From: a virus
Direction: 5' to 3' (one strand)
Length of the DNA stretch: 32,391 bases
IMG/VR virus record: IMGVR_UViG_3300042882_000535
Span: 1-32,391 of that record
This document shows, piece after piece, positions 15,316 through 22,370 of the stretch; the first letter of the stretch is position 1, and the number at the start of each line of letters is the position of its first letter. The position numbers and the translations under genes are program-made. The notes beneath the pieces were generated by a model. The model worked only from the letters and a program-made list of their open reading frames with translations. It made no database searches and had not been told where the DNA came from.

Positions 15316-15716
15316 TTTACGATTTTCCAATTAGATTCTGGACTCAGCTCACGAGCAGCCACATACCTGGTACTAGTAGAGCGACGTTTTTCGTTTTGTC
15401 GAGCGTTACGTTCTTCTCTGGTCATTCTCACATCAGCACCTACTTTTGCATCTACAGACCGCCATATATGTAGCAGTTGTTTATCTGATAGACCTTCTAC
15501 ATAAGCATGGAATACTAGAGGAAAATAAGATGCTAACCAACGTATTGGATCACGAATATTCTGGTAGTCAGTTTTGGTAGGCGTTTTTGGACGATCAACA
15601 ATTGTATAAGGCTCCACGCCAAGCTGCCTTGCTGTGTAATTGACAATTCCACGAAGTTTCCAACCCTTCCTAACACATGGAAAGAAATTAGCCATAAACG
15701 TAGGAGTCTCATTCAT
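15312..15716 (-). CDS. Hypothetical protein, 134 aa
   Basis: The start is supported by a near-perfect ribosome site (AGGAGGT) seven bases upstream. The protein is basic, with an aromatic stretch near the middle (RWLASYFPLVFHAYVEGLSDKQ) and a charged helical C-terminal part (MTREERNARQNEKRR). It overlaps the next gene by four bases. No family recognised; nucleic-acid binding is possible from the charge but not shown. Confidence 0.6.
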   Translation of the reverse strand: MNETPTFMANFFPCVRKGWKLRGIVNYTARQLGVEPYTIVDRPKTPTKTDYQNIRDPIRWLASYFPLVFHAYVEGLSDKQLLHIWRSVDAKVGADVRMTREERNARQNEKRRSTSTRYVAARELSPESNWKIVK

Positions 15717-15717
15717 A

Positions 15718-15906
15718 CTAAAGACCTCCTAGTATTGGTATGAATTTTTCATGGAATTCTACGGCCTCACGAACGCGTACAGGCTCACCATGTATTGCCT
15801 TAGAATAGATAACAACAGGAGTCCCATCTCGTGAGTTTGTACAGTCAGTCCCTTCTGCCAGTTTAATATAAATTTCACCAGACTTTTTATTTCTATATTT
15901 CAGCAT
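15718..15906 (-). CDS. Small protein resembling DUF1653-type domains, 62 aa
   Basis: MLKYRNKKSGEIYIKLAEG, then CTNSRDGTPVVIYS and VREAVEFHEKFIPI. The order K-Y-R-x-K-x-G-x-(I)-Y, a central T-x-x-x-G-x-x-V-(V/I)-Y strand and a final R-x-x-x-x-F-x-E-K-F is similar in outline to small DUF1653 proteins and to short phage proteins I recall. The biochemical role is unknown. It overlaps the end of the coiled-coil gene. Confidence 0.55.
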   Translation of the reverse strand: MLKYRNKKSGEIYIKLAEGTDCTNSRDGTPVVIYSKAIHGEPVRVREAVEFHEKFIPILGGL

Positions 15907-16231
15907 TGTATCTTCCTGTGTTCTTTTGGCAGCCAGATAATCTCTGAAGATTTATTAGTTGTTGCATCGTTTCAGAATGACTGAGACGTTCTTTGGCTAA
16001 TGCTTCAGCCCATGATTTAACAGCAGCCTCACGCTCTCGTAGATCAATCTCTTTAGCGATTATCGTGAGTTTAAGCGACTCAATTTGTTCTCTGTATTGT
16101 GATAACAGCCGCTTATCAACAGGCCTCGCCAACTCTACTTCGATATCTTTACAAATTTGACAAATTTCGCTATTAAATTGACCAAGTTCTTCAAGACATT
16201 CGAGTGCCCTTCTCAATAGCTCATGACTCAT
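15893..16231 (-). CDS. Coiled-coil protein, 112 aa
   Basis: Predominantly helical with heptad-like patterns over about residues 45-95 (LSQYREQIESLKLTIIAKEIDLREREA). Two cysteines in the N-terminal third (CQICKD) could form a small metal or disulfide site. It overlaps both neighbouring genes by about a dozen bases. Many phages encode short coiled-coil proteins of unknown role between replication genes. Confidence 0.55.
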   Translation of the reverse strand: MSHELLRRALECLEELGQFNSEICQICKDIEVELARPVDKRLLSQYREQIESLKLTIIAKEIDLREREAAVKSWAEALAKERLSHSETMQQLINLQRLSGCQKNTGRYNAEI

Positions 16232-16487
16232 CAGACAACTCCATGTAAACCTCTTGAATCTTTTCCAGCTTACATATTCGTATCATCTGCTCGGAAGGTG
16301 GGGTTAGTGTAAACATCCGTTTACCTAGCGAATCCACAGCTGTCCATCCGATAGTTTGCATCACAGGAATAGAATCTATTTCTTGAAGTAACTCCTCGAC
16401 AATACCATCATCACCACACAGAAGATATTGTTCCAACCCCTCTTCCAAGAACTCTTTCATTCTGACTAATACATTAAATATTTTCAT
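16221..16487 (-). CDS. Hypothetical acidic protein, 88 aa
   Basis: The ATG overlaps the previous stop behind GAGGAG. The product (MKIFNVLVRMKEFLEEGLEQYLL...) is acidic and mixed alpha/beta, with no motif recognised. It lies in a chain of overlapping small genes and is probably co-translated with them. Confidence 0.55.
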   Translation of the reverse strand: MKIFNVLVRMKEFLEEGLEQYLLCGDDGIVEELLQEIDSIPVMQTIGWTAVDSLGKRMFTLTPPSEQMIRICKLEKIQEVYMELSDES

Positions 16488-16723
16488 ATTCTCCTCACAG
16501 CTAACCTGTTAAAAATACGCCTTATTATATAGGAGCGTAACAAAGACACAGCAGAGAATATTGCAACAAGTATACAGTTTTGTGACAAAGGCACCTCTAT
16601 CCCAAATAAAGGGTAGATATACGCCTGGATTGCTACTCCAAGCGCAAATCCTGTAACTAAGTTACAAATACTCTCCAAAGCACTATGACTGCGCTTTTGC
16701 ACGTTGAGCCAAGCGTCTTGCAC
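16484..16723 (-). CDS. Small membrane protein (DUF7220-like), 79 aa
   Basis: Two membrane segments: about residues 21-38 (NLVTGFALGVAIQAYIYP) and 48-66 (NCILVAIFSAVSLLRSYI), ending in a basic tail (RRIFNRLAVRRI). The order SALES-x-x-N-(L/V)-x-x-G, a P-L-F-G-I-(H/E)-V hinge, and F-(S/T)-A-V-S-L-x-R-S-Y is, from memory, that of the widespread phage DUF7220 family of unknown function. The start is a GTG at 16723; a second GTG at 16702 is also possible. Confidence 0.65.
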   Translation of the reverse strand: MQDAWLNVQKRSHSALESICNLVTGFALGVAIQAYIYPLFGIEVPLSQNCILVAIFSAVSLLRSYIIRRIFNRLAVRRI

Positions 16724-16925
16724 ACTCTCTTATACCTTGATGTGGGATAAATTTATTAGTAGATGCTTTATACCTCTTACTACCTTTGCTTTGTCCGCCG
16801 CGTTTCGTACGATCATGAAAAGGTGTATTACGCAACCGCAAAATTTCAGCATTGATATCCGGACCAGGCATAGATATCATCAGCAGTGGAACTAGCGCTC
16901 TTGTGATTTGTGATTTAGAAAGCAT
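16683..16925 (-). CDS. Basic hypothetical protein, 80 aa
   Basis: Lys/Arg-rich (RTKRGGQSKGSKRYKAST, ARRLAQRAKAQS) with a short hydrophobic N-terminal part. GAGG precedes the ATG. It overlaps the start of the membrane-protein gene by about 40 bases. The charge suggests nucleic-acid binding, but no fold is recognised. Confidence 0.5.
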   Translation of the reverse strand: MLSKSQITRALVPLLMISMPGPDINAEILRLRNTPFHDRTKRGGQSKGSKRYKASTNKFIPHQGIRECARRLAQRAKAQS

Positions 16926-16929
16926 ATTA

Positions 16930-17388
16930 TTACCTCGATTTGATTAATTCAGCAGCTGCCAACATTTGATTATAGCAAGCAGTGTCTGCAATTGAGTTGG
17001 CAAGATCCCCATTATGAGCACGTACCCACTCAAAATCTATATGGATACCCTCTTGCGTTTTTGAAACTAAAGCTGTCTTAAGCTCAATCCATAAATCTTG
17101 ATTCTTTACAGGCGACCCTGATGCCGTTTTGAAGTTGTTTTTGACCCACTTGGCAAACCATTTAGTTATACCATTACAAGCATACTGGGAATCAGTGTAT
17201 ATGATATTACTAGGTTCATTGACCAGCTTAACCGCTTCAATTATTGCCTGTAATTCCATTCTATTATTTGTAACGGTGGTACCTATAGCTGAGCCACTTT
17301 TAAGCACAATCATCTCATTACCATCCACTACGGCCCAGCCACCAACTCCTTTGACTAGATTACAAGAACCATCTGTATATAATAGCAT
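16930..17388 (-). CDS. rnhA: Ribonuclease HI
   Basis: A 152-residue RNase HI with all four catalytic acidic residues: Asp6 (YTDGSC), Glu45 (NRMEL), Asp66 (YTDSQY) and Asp135 (SIAD), plus the active-site loop His125 (HNGDLAN). It degrades RNA in RNA-DNA hybrids, so it probably removes primers made by the primase, together with the flap exonuclease. The ATG overlaps the stop of the upstream exonuclease gene (TAATG), suggesting coupled translation. Length is typical for the family. Confidence 0.92.
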   Translation of the reverse strand: MLLYTDGSCNLVKGVGGWAVVDGNEMIVLKSGSAIGTTVTNNRMELQAIIEAVKLVNEPSNIIYTDSQYACNGITKWFAKWVKNNFKTASGSPVKNQDLWIELKTALVSKTQEGIHIDFEWVRAHNGDLANSIADTACYNQMLAAAELIKSR

Positions 17389-17888
17389 TAGCCTAACGCC
17401 AATTTCATCATACGACGGTAAGCCTTTGCGAGTCTAATACTATACTCAATATCGGCTTCTGCGCGATGCTCTGTATTATCTTCCGCAACTTGAATTGGAT
17501 ATAATAATTTCAGAGACGTGGTATCCAGCACTTGATGGCTAAACTTAACATTCGGAAAATGGTGCTCTAACCAGTTTTTATCAAAGTTAACAGAACTGCC
17601 TAATAGGTGTATCTCAGTACTCGTATGTAATTTTAGCCAAGCTTCAAACTCACCTAAAGTGCTTGTAGGTCTGGCATCAAGCAACCCAGTACCTTCGGGG
17701 CCATGCATTTTAAGGATGAACTCACTTAACTCTGCTTTTACACCTTTGTACCCAAATACTTCATTGAAACGCGGACCAGTTTCTTGTAAATCTTCTGAAA
17801 GAGGGATCGCACACGCTTCCAGAATTACACCTTCAGCTGGTTTTAGACCTGTTGTTTCGAGATCAATTGCAAGAAATTTTGTTATCAT
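17388..17888 (-). CDS. DEDDh 3'-5' exonuclease, oligoribonuclease-like
   Basis: A 166-residue exonuclease with motif I Asp9/Glu11 (AIDLETTGL), motif II Asp103 (SVNFDKNWL) and motif III His141/Asp146 (HRAEADIEYS). The stretch VLDTTSLKLL after motif II, and H-R-A-x-x-D-I-x-x-S-I, are closer to oligoribonuclease than to DNA polymerase III epsilon as I remember the families. A role in degrading short RNA fragments or in recycling nucleotides fits the overlapping RNase HI gene. DNA substrates cannot be excluded. GGAG lies before the ATG. Confidence 0.82.
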   Translation of the reverse strand: MITKFLAIDLETTGLKPAEGVILEACAIPLSEDLQETGPRFNEVFGYKGVKAELSEFILKMHGPEGTGLLDARPTSTLGEFEAWLKLHTSTEIHLLGSSVNFDKNWLEHHFPNVKFSHQVLDTTSLKLLYPIQVAEDNTEHRAEADIEYSIRLAKAYRRMMKLALG

Positions 17889-17907
17889 TTATAACTCCAA
17901 AGTCAAT

Positions 17908-17932
17908 AAAAAACCCCCTCGCAGGGAGGGGG
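17908..17932 (-). terminator. Rho-independent terminator
   Basis: After the stop at 17951 the minus strand forms a 7-bp G/C-rich stem (17914-17920 with 17926-17932), a 5-base loop and a run of six Ts (17908-17913). A textbook intrinsic terminator closing the 17951-18730 gene, immediately before the exonuclease ribosome site. Confidence 0.9.
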
Positions 17933-17950
17933 CTTGAAAGGTATTACGTC

Positions 17951-18730
17951 TTATTCTGCAGAATCGTCTTCTTCTGCGGTTTCTTCTTCTTCAAATTCGT
18001 CTGGCAAGAAGGTATCTTTCAACTTGACCATAGCATCCGATAAGTAAGTATCGAATTCATGTTTCGCTTCGCCTGTCTCCAGATCATATAAGCGTTCAAT
18101 AGTTTTGTCAGCAATTGCTGCAGCAACAGCATTTTCCAAAGCTTCTTCGGTTTCGAAAGTATTACCAGCCAATATCTTCTCTAAGGCGTTTGCCAATTGA
18201 TAGATTTTAAGACCAGCTTTAGCTTTTGGATCAACTTCACGTTTAATGACACCGGCTTCGAAGGCTTTTAGGACAGCATCTTTATTGGCGATGATCCAAC
18301 TGACTACATCAACGTTGTTGTCCAGGGCAGCCATCAAAGTGTTTTTAGTTGCCAGCGCAGATTCTTCAGGAGACATCTTTTTGGTTGCAGGCCATTTGAA
18401 TGAGGTGACGATTGCTTCCGCATTAGTGGTCAGGAAGTCAAAACGCTTATCTTTCAATGTAGCGATTACATCCAGCGCTGTTTTCAGAGAAGCTTTTTCA
18501 TTTTTGGTTACACGACGAATCGTATCCGTACCAAAGGCATTCAACACAGTATCAGTGTTGTCAATCAGCCAATCTACCAAGTCTTGTGCGGCACCGAGCG
18601 CCAACAAAGCACTTGTGATCAACGGTTTACGTAAGAACATATCAGCTTCAGCTCTTGTATCGAAAGCAACCAGAGCACCAGTGTTAGGATCACGTACGCA
18701 AACAGCATTGAAAATTTGTGGTTGAGACAT
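17951..18730 (-). CDS. Abundant phage protein with internal duplication and acidic tail, 259 aa
   Basis: A helical protein with two similar halves: about residues 48-95 (DLVDWLIDNTDTVLNAFGTDTI, then RRVTKNEKASLKTAL) and about 139-185 (DVVSWIIANKDAVLKAFEAGVI, then KREVDPKAKAGLKIY). The last 20 residues are almost all Glu/Asp (FLPDEFEEEETAEEDD). The gene has its own promoter candidate and terminator and seems to use simple, regular codons, which suggests high expression. An acidic tail is a feature of single-strand DNA-binding proteins, but no OB fold is evident and the tail lacks a terminal aromatic residue. Function unknown. Confidence 0.8.
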   Translation of the reverse strand: MSQPQIFNAVCVRDPNTGALVAFDTRAEADMFLRKPLITSALLALGAAQDLVDWLIDNTDTVLNAFGTDTIRRVTKNEKASLKTALDVIATLKDKRFDFLTTNAEAIVTSFKWPATKKMSPEESALATKNTLMAALDNNVDVVSWIIANKDAVLKAFEAGVIKREVDPKAKAGLKIYQLANALEKILAGNTFETEEALENAVAAAIADKTIERLYDLETGEAKHEFDTYLSDAMVKLKDTFLPDEFEEEETAEEDDSAE

Positions 18731-18763
18731 AGTTATTACCTTTTATATTTAGATTATTGAGGG

Positions 18764-18801
18764 GTTATAGCATTAATTGCGTGACAATTGCCCAATATTG
18801 C
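18764..18801 (-). promoter_or_regulatory. Extended -10 promoter with three phased GCAAT repeats
   Basis: On the minus strand TGCTATAAC matches an extended -10 element (TGnTATAAT) about 35 bases before the ATG at 18730. There is no good -35 box at normal distance. Instead GCAAT occurs three times at 10-11-base spacing just upstream (18776-18780, 18787-18791 and 18797-18801 in plus coordinates), which could be an activator site. Confidence 0.5.
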
Positions 18802-18838
18802 ACAAAATTTGCAGCGACACTTATCAGTCAGTGAAAGC

Positions 18839-18896
18839 CGCGAGGCAGGCGGGGTGCTGTGACCCTCTTTTTCGGGCGAGCACCTGCGCGTTTTTT
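18839..18896 (+). terminator. GC-rich hairpin followed by six Ts on the plus strand
   Basis: The plus strand folds as CGC/GCG, GCA/TGC, GGTGCT/AGCACC and CCC/GGG (18839-18890) followed by TTTTTT (18891-18896), the form of an intrinsic terminator for plus-strand transcription. It is much more GC-rich than its surroundings and sits just after the stop codon of the minus-strand gene at 18895. On the minus strand the same stem lacks a proper U-tract. It could stop antisense transcription, act as a weak bidirectional terminator, or be a structured RNA. Confidence 0.5.
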
Positions 18897-19098
18897 AAGA
18901 GGCGTTCATAGGAATGTTTCCAGGGAATCCTATACGCCCTATAGATTTACCACACATCGTATAGAAATACAGACAACCTGTTTGATCTTTAAGCATCATC
19001 CTTTGAGATCTAGGATTGAACCTTAGTAATGCGAGTTCTGCGCCCATCTCACTTTTAAGGACATCGCCTACTTTATGATTGAATACTAATGTCTTCAA
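18895..19098 (-). CDS. Hypothetical protein, 67 aa
   Basis: There is no ATG at the front. A TTG at 19098 lies nine bases after GGAG and is my choice; another TTG at 19113 is possible. The product (LKTLVFNHKVGDVLKSEMGAE and onward) ends with FYTMCGKSIGRIGF and looks like a small beta-barrel. It overlaps the end of the nucleotidyltransferase-fold gene. No family recognised. Confidence 0.5.
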   Translation of the reverse strand: MKTLVFNHKVGDVLKSEMGAELALLRFNPRSQRMMLKDQTGCLYFYTMCGKSIGRIGFPGNIPMNAS

Positions 19099-19897
19099 AG
19101 TCTTCTTCTCCAAAGGCCTCGTCGAGGAGTCCTGTTATAAAGTTCAAATCCACGCTCTCATCTTCAGAGTTCAATGCAGCATCCAGGAACCCCTTTAGAT
19201 ACAACATATCTACACCTACTAATTGATCACGCAGAGTAGCCCTGTGTGTTAAATCTACTTCTGATACCTGCAGTATCATCTTTAATACCTGACCAGCTGA
19301 GATCTTCCAACCACGTTTTATAAATTTACGTATACGAAGGATGGAACATATCGGGTATAAAGAACCTTGATAATAGAGTTCTTTCGTCAAAATAGATTCG
19401 AGAGCTTTCTTTGGGGCTACTATCCCTGTTGAAGATGACCAATAGCATGTGCAATGAATGAAATCATAGTTCTTGAATATTTGTTCAGGTGTTCCATAGA
19501 ATCTGAGTATGAGTTGCACCTTGCCATTCAAAGAAATAGCATTATCCGAAAAGAACCTAGCAGAATATTTTGATTTCTCAGCAGTTGCAACCATACCGTC
19601 AGCAGCTTGCAGAAACACTCGGCTTTCAGATTCACCTTTTATATTAGTGAAAGGCGCTGAATACCAACCAACTACACCATTTTCTTTCTTGGTAAAATAA
19701 CTTAACACAGACCTTACTGCCTCGAAGCTGTCAAAGTAGAAGTCATAGTCATTCACCTTTGTACCCATCAGCATACTTGTGATAGCACCTCCAGCACATA
19801 TGGTATGATTACGAAGAATATCTTGTATATCGGGATGTTCAACACACAATGCTTCTACAACAGCATTTATGTTACCTGCAATAAACTGCAATTTCAT
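19073..19897 (-). CDS. Nucleotidyltransferase-fold protein
   Basis: A 274-residue protein. Residues of about 34-57 (CAGGAITSMLMGTKVNDYDFYF) hold the G-G-x-x-x-S...D-x-D motif of the DNA polymerase beta-like nucleotidyltransferase superfamily, as seen in phage members with the N-D-Y-D-(I/F)-Y-F signature. A third metal-binding residue is not obvious. The region from about 150 (FDFIHCTCYWS-like strand, then helices with KKALESILTKEL) resembles the all-helical second half of such proteins. Substrate unknown; tRNA or protein nucleotidylation are possibilities. The gene overlaps the ligase gene by four bases (ATGA). Confidence 0.65.
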   Translation of the reverse strand: MKLQFIAGNINAVVEALCVEHPDIQDILRNHTICAGGAITSMLMGTKVNDYDFYFDSFEAVRSVLSYFTKKENGVVGWYSAPFTNIKGESESRVFLQAADGMVATAEKSKYSARFFSDNAISLNGKVQLILRFYGTPEQIFKNYDFIHCTCYWSSSTGIVAPKKALESILTKELYYQGSLYPICSILRIRKFIKRGWKISAGQVLKMILQVSEVDLTHRATLRDQLVGVDMLYLKGFLDAALNSEDESVDLNFITGLLDEAFGEEDFEDISIQS

Positions 19898-21114
19898 AAT
19901 GGATACCTTTTCAATATGTCTTCCAGTGAGTCTGGTGATTTATCAAAACGCTCACCACCATACCGTGGCTCAAACAACGAATACTCACCTTTTGAGTTTT
20001 TGATTACATTCTTGAATTTGACAGATACTGCACTGTATTCAAACTTTTTCCAATTATCAACAATCTTTTTGCGTTCAGCATCTGTAAGGCCAGATACATT
20101 GACTCGTAAGTCGCCTTCCTCAGACACGCAAATTAGTGAACCAAAGGTATCAGACAGGCGTCCTTTACCAGCCATTAATCCGATTACACATAGACAAACC
20201 TCATGGACTTCCTTATCTTTTACCATCAAGCGCGACGTACCTGAAAACCAAGGTGCATATAGGTGCTTCAGAACTAGACCCTCACCCTCCTTACTATCTA
20301 CCACATGTTTACGTAGTGCTAATCTACCTTCGTTACTTGATACTGGATATGTTGTGATACATAGTCGTTTTGGAATACGGGCCAGCCTATCACCATATGG
20401 AGCAGAGTCCGTACGGTGATCTTTAATTGCATCCCATGCGGAATACACAAGCTCAAAACCACTCGGTAGTACACCACCTTGGGCAATAGAGTTGATCATT
20501 CCATTACTAATCGCACGATCAATTGTAACACCGTTAGGATCTTTGATCGTCAATTCACCTTGCCAAATAAAATTATTATGCAACTCTGGTATTTTTAGAG
20601 TATCCTCATAAAACAACACCTTACCTTGTCTAGAAAGATAGGCGGTGTTTCGCTTTTCAGCATATAGACCATCTTTCTTTGGTTGCGCCACCCAATCGCC
20701 TTTACTATAATTCAGAGTTTCAAGTGGAACTTCTTCTGGAGTGGAGCAACGCATATATGGCATTTCTTCAATCAGATTTCCAAACACCGAGTTGATTGTC
20801 TTAATTGCTGCTCCCATTTTCAGATCTTTATTGACAATCCTAGAGTAAAGGATACCAGAAGCTTTTGTCAGAGAATAATGCAAATCCATTGAGTATGGTC
20901 GATTCAAATCTTTCACCGATAACATTTCATTACCGTTACCAGGAACATCAGAGATGAATAATTTGCCAAAGACTCTATGAGGATCGTACGTAGCCTTCAA
21001 CACTTCACTGAAGAAAGAATCTTCTTTATACTGAGACAATAATTGCTGCTTTTTTAATCTTGATTTATGAGCTGCAATCTCTTCAATAGCAATAAATACT
21101 GAATCACTGTTCAC
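19894..21114 (-). CDS. ATP-dependent DNA ligase
   Basis: A 406-residue ligase. The adenylation site is KKDG at residues 146-149 (Lys146 nucleophile). Other nucleotidyltransferase motifs are visible: III-like WQGEL (184-188), IV EGEGLVLK (276-283) and V MVKDKE (297-302). The OB-like C-terminal part follows (VNVSGLTDAERKKI, FEPRYGGERFDK). It seals nicks, most likely between Okazaki fragments after RNase HI and flap exonuclease have removed primers. The N-terminal 120 residues are helical and longer than in T7 ligase. Start overlaps the previous gene by 11 bases. Confidence 0.92.
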   Translation of the reverse strand: MNSDSVFIAIEEIAAHKSRLKKQQLLSQYKEDSFFSEVLKATYDPHRVFGKLFISDVPGNGNEMLSVKDLNRPYSMDLHYSLTKASGILYSRIVNKDLKMGAAIKTINSVFGNLIEEMPYMRCSTPEEVPLETLNYSKGDWVAQPKKDGLYAEKRNTAYLSRQGKVLFYEDTLKIPELHNNFIWQGELTIKDPNGVTIDRAISNGMINSIAQGGVLPSGFELVYSAWDAIKDHRTDSAPYGDRLARIPKRLCITTYPVSSNEGRLALRKHVVDSKEGEGLVLKHLYAPWFSGTSRLMVKDKEVHEVCLCVIGLMAGKGRLSDTFGSLICVSEEGDLRVNVSGLTDAERKKIVDNWKKFEYSAVSVKFKNVIKNSKGEYSLFEPRYGGERFDKSPDSLEDILKRYPL

Positions 21115-21409
21115 CAGTCACCTCTTTAAATTTACTAATTATTAGACTAGATTCTTCAACAGAACCTGAAAGCACATTAGATACAAGCACTATCTCAGAA
21201 GGAGTGCACTTTGCCTGGGGACATACTATATTCAATTTAGATACTTCGGGTGGTAAGTTCAAACCTCGTATTACAGCAGCAGACACTATTATTTTATCTG
21301 TCCGTGAGAATGAGATAGTATTCGAAGTATTAGCCATTATAATCAGAGAACTACAAACAATTAAACACCCAATTATTACTAACAACCAGCCAATTGTATT
21401 TTTACTCAT
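21104..21409 (-). CDS. Membrane-anchored hypothetical protein, 101 aa
   Basis: The ATG at 21409 overlaps the end of the zinc-finger gene and has GAGGA upstream. One N-terminal membrane segment (NTIGWLLVIIGCLIVCSSLIIM, about residues 4-25) is followed by a soluble domain of 75 residues with two cysteines. The topology would place the C-terminal part in the periplasm. A lipobox is not convincing. Function unknown. Confidence 0.6.
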   Translation of the reverse strand: MSKNTIGWLLVIIGCLIVCSSLIIMANTSNTISFSRTDKIIVSAAVIRGLNLPPEVSKLNIVCPQAKCTPSEIVLVSNVLSGSVEESSLIISKFKEVTGEQ

Positions 21410-21635
21410 ACAAATCCTCGTAATCATCATAGTCATCATGGAAATCATTCTCTAAAAATATATCTAGGTCTTTGTTATCCTCTTTATCAAACACAGCAGG
21501 ATTTACACCAGAGCCAAGGCAAGACTGACAAAAGGATTCACACTCTGTTTGACTATTTCCAGTACCTTTACAATCTGGACACAGATACGCTTGTAAATTA
21601 TCATCATGTGTACTAGCTACATTAGCAGCATTCAT
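21402..21635 (-). CDS. DnaJ-type zinc-finger protein, 77 aa
   Basis: Two C-x-x-C-x-G-x-G motifs, CPDCKGTG and CQSCLGSG, as in the central zinc domain of DnaJ, separated by 14 residues; the tail is acidic (DDYDDYEDLYE). A perfect ribosome site (AGGAGGT) precedes ATG. Small phage proteins with only this domain are known but uncharacterised. A second protein with the same signature lies in the intron of the nrdJ gene. Confidence 0.7.
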   Translation of the reverse strand: MNAANVASTHDDNLQAYLCPDCKGTGNSQTECESFCQSCLGSGVNPAVFDKEDNKDLDIFLENDFHDDYDDYEDLYE

Positions 21636-21645
21636 TAGTTACCTC

Positions 21646-21894
21646 CTAAGGTATTGGACGCAAGTTAACAGGTAATTCAAGTTCTTCCAGAAATTCGTAT
21701 ACAGTATTCTTAGGAGTTTGCTCTTCTTCATCAGCAATCATCATAGAGACAACTGTACCTAATGTACCAGCATTTATATCAAAGTATGCTGTTTCTCCTG
21801 TAAGATGGTCGAGAATTGTACACGAATATAGGTCACCAACCTCAGATTTGGCCATTAATCGTGTATCTTCAGTAGTTACATCAACAATAAACAT
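21646..21894 (-). CDS. Hypothetical acidic protein, 82 aa
   Basis: GGAGTG is well spaced before ATG. The product (MFIVDVTTEDTRLMAKSEVG...) begins with beta strands and ends in an acidic helix (YEFLEELELP). No motif recognised. Confidence 0.6.
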   Translation of the reverse strand: MFIVDVTTEDTRLMAKSEVGDLYSCTILDHLTGETAYFDINAGTLGTVVSMMIADEEEQTPKNTVYEFLEELELPVNLRPIP

Positions 21895-21919
21895 TTATTC
21901 ACTCCAATTAGTAAAAGAT

Positions 21920-22075
21920 TTACCACCAATCTTCGTTTTTCTTTCCCAAGCCTATTACGAATGTTATGAAGGGAATAGAAATAGAAATCTCGAGTTGATA
22001 ATAAAAATTACACCATCTCACCCCAAAACCAATATGTCGTTCAAATATATAGTAAAATCTATCACATCTTCCCAT
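21920..22075 (-). CDS. Small hypothetical protein, 51 aa
   Basis: A short frame whose ATG overlaps the stop of the gene before it (TAATG) after a CAGGTG site. It fills an otherwise empty 180-base gap. The product is aromatic-rich (DRFYYIFERHIGFGVRWCNFYY) with a hydrophobic stretch (ISISIPFITFVIGL, about 30-43) and a charged end (GKKNEDWW). Possibly membrane-associated. The end leaves normal spacing to the next ribosome site. Confidence 0.55.
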   Translation of the reverse strand: MGRCDRFYYIFERHIGFGVRWCNFYYQLEISISIPFITFVIGLGKKNEDWW

Positions 22076-22320
22076 TAGACACCTGCATTAAAGAAAAGCT
22101 TCTTAATTTCAAGCTGACTATTCCTCGTGATTGCTTGTAGATGCTTATCTAGATCTGTTATCGAAAACTGCACATCTGTGATTCCATTATAACGATTCTT
22201 AAAGTAGCTAAAGGTGTAGTTAGCATGGTCTACTATTATGACAAAATGGAGAAACCGTACCAAACTATGCAGCCCTTCCGACTTAAACCAATGCTTTTCA
22301 ATCACTAAGAAATTATTCAT
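22075..22320 (-). CDS. Hypothetical protein, 81 aa
   Basis: The first gene after the terminator that follows nrdJ; GGAG lies seven bases before ATG. Sequence MNNFLVIEKHWFKSEGLHSL, then FVIIVDHANYTFSYF, suggests a small alpha/beta fold. No family recognised. Confidence 0.6.
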   Translation of the reverse strand: MNNFLVIEKHWFKSEGLHSLVRFLHFVIIVDHANYTFSYFKNRYNGITDVQFSITDLDKHLQAITRNSQLEIKKLFFNAGV

Positions 22321-22332
22321 TCTAACTCCAAG

Positions 22333-22359
22333 TTAAAAGCCCCCAAATTAATGAGGGCT
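22333..22359 (-). terminator. Rho-independent terminator after nrdJ
   Basis: On the minus strand a 7-bp stem (AGCCCTC with GGGGGCT; 22353-22359 with 22338-22344), an 8-base loop and a short T-run follow the stop codon of the reductase by eleven bases. One pair is G-U. A plausible intrinsic terminator, though the U-tract is short. Confidence 0.65.
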
Positions 22360-22370
22360 AGATCAACTAA

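Noticed and set aside
17388-17888. DNA polymerase III epsilon-type proofreading subunit
   Set aside because: The phage polymerase has its own exonuclease domain, and the motif II-III region looks closer to oligoribonuclease.
18246-18725. Plus-strand ORF of 159 codons
   Set aside because: Antisense shadow of the 259-aa acidic protein, caused by its regular codon use; no start signal.
19805-20419. Plus-strand ORF of 204 codons
   Set aside because: It lies opposite the DNA ligase and the nucleotidyltransferase-fold gene, whose motifs are clear. It has no ribosome site and a low-complexity, unlikely protein sequence.
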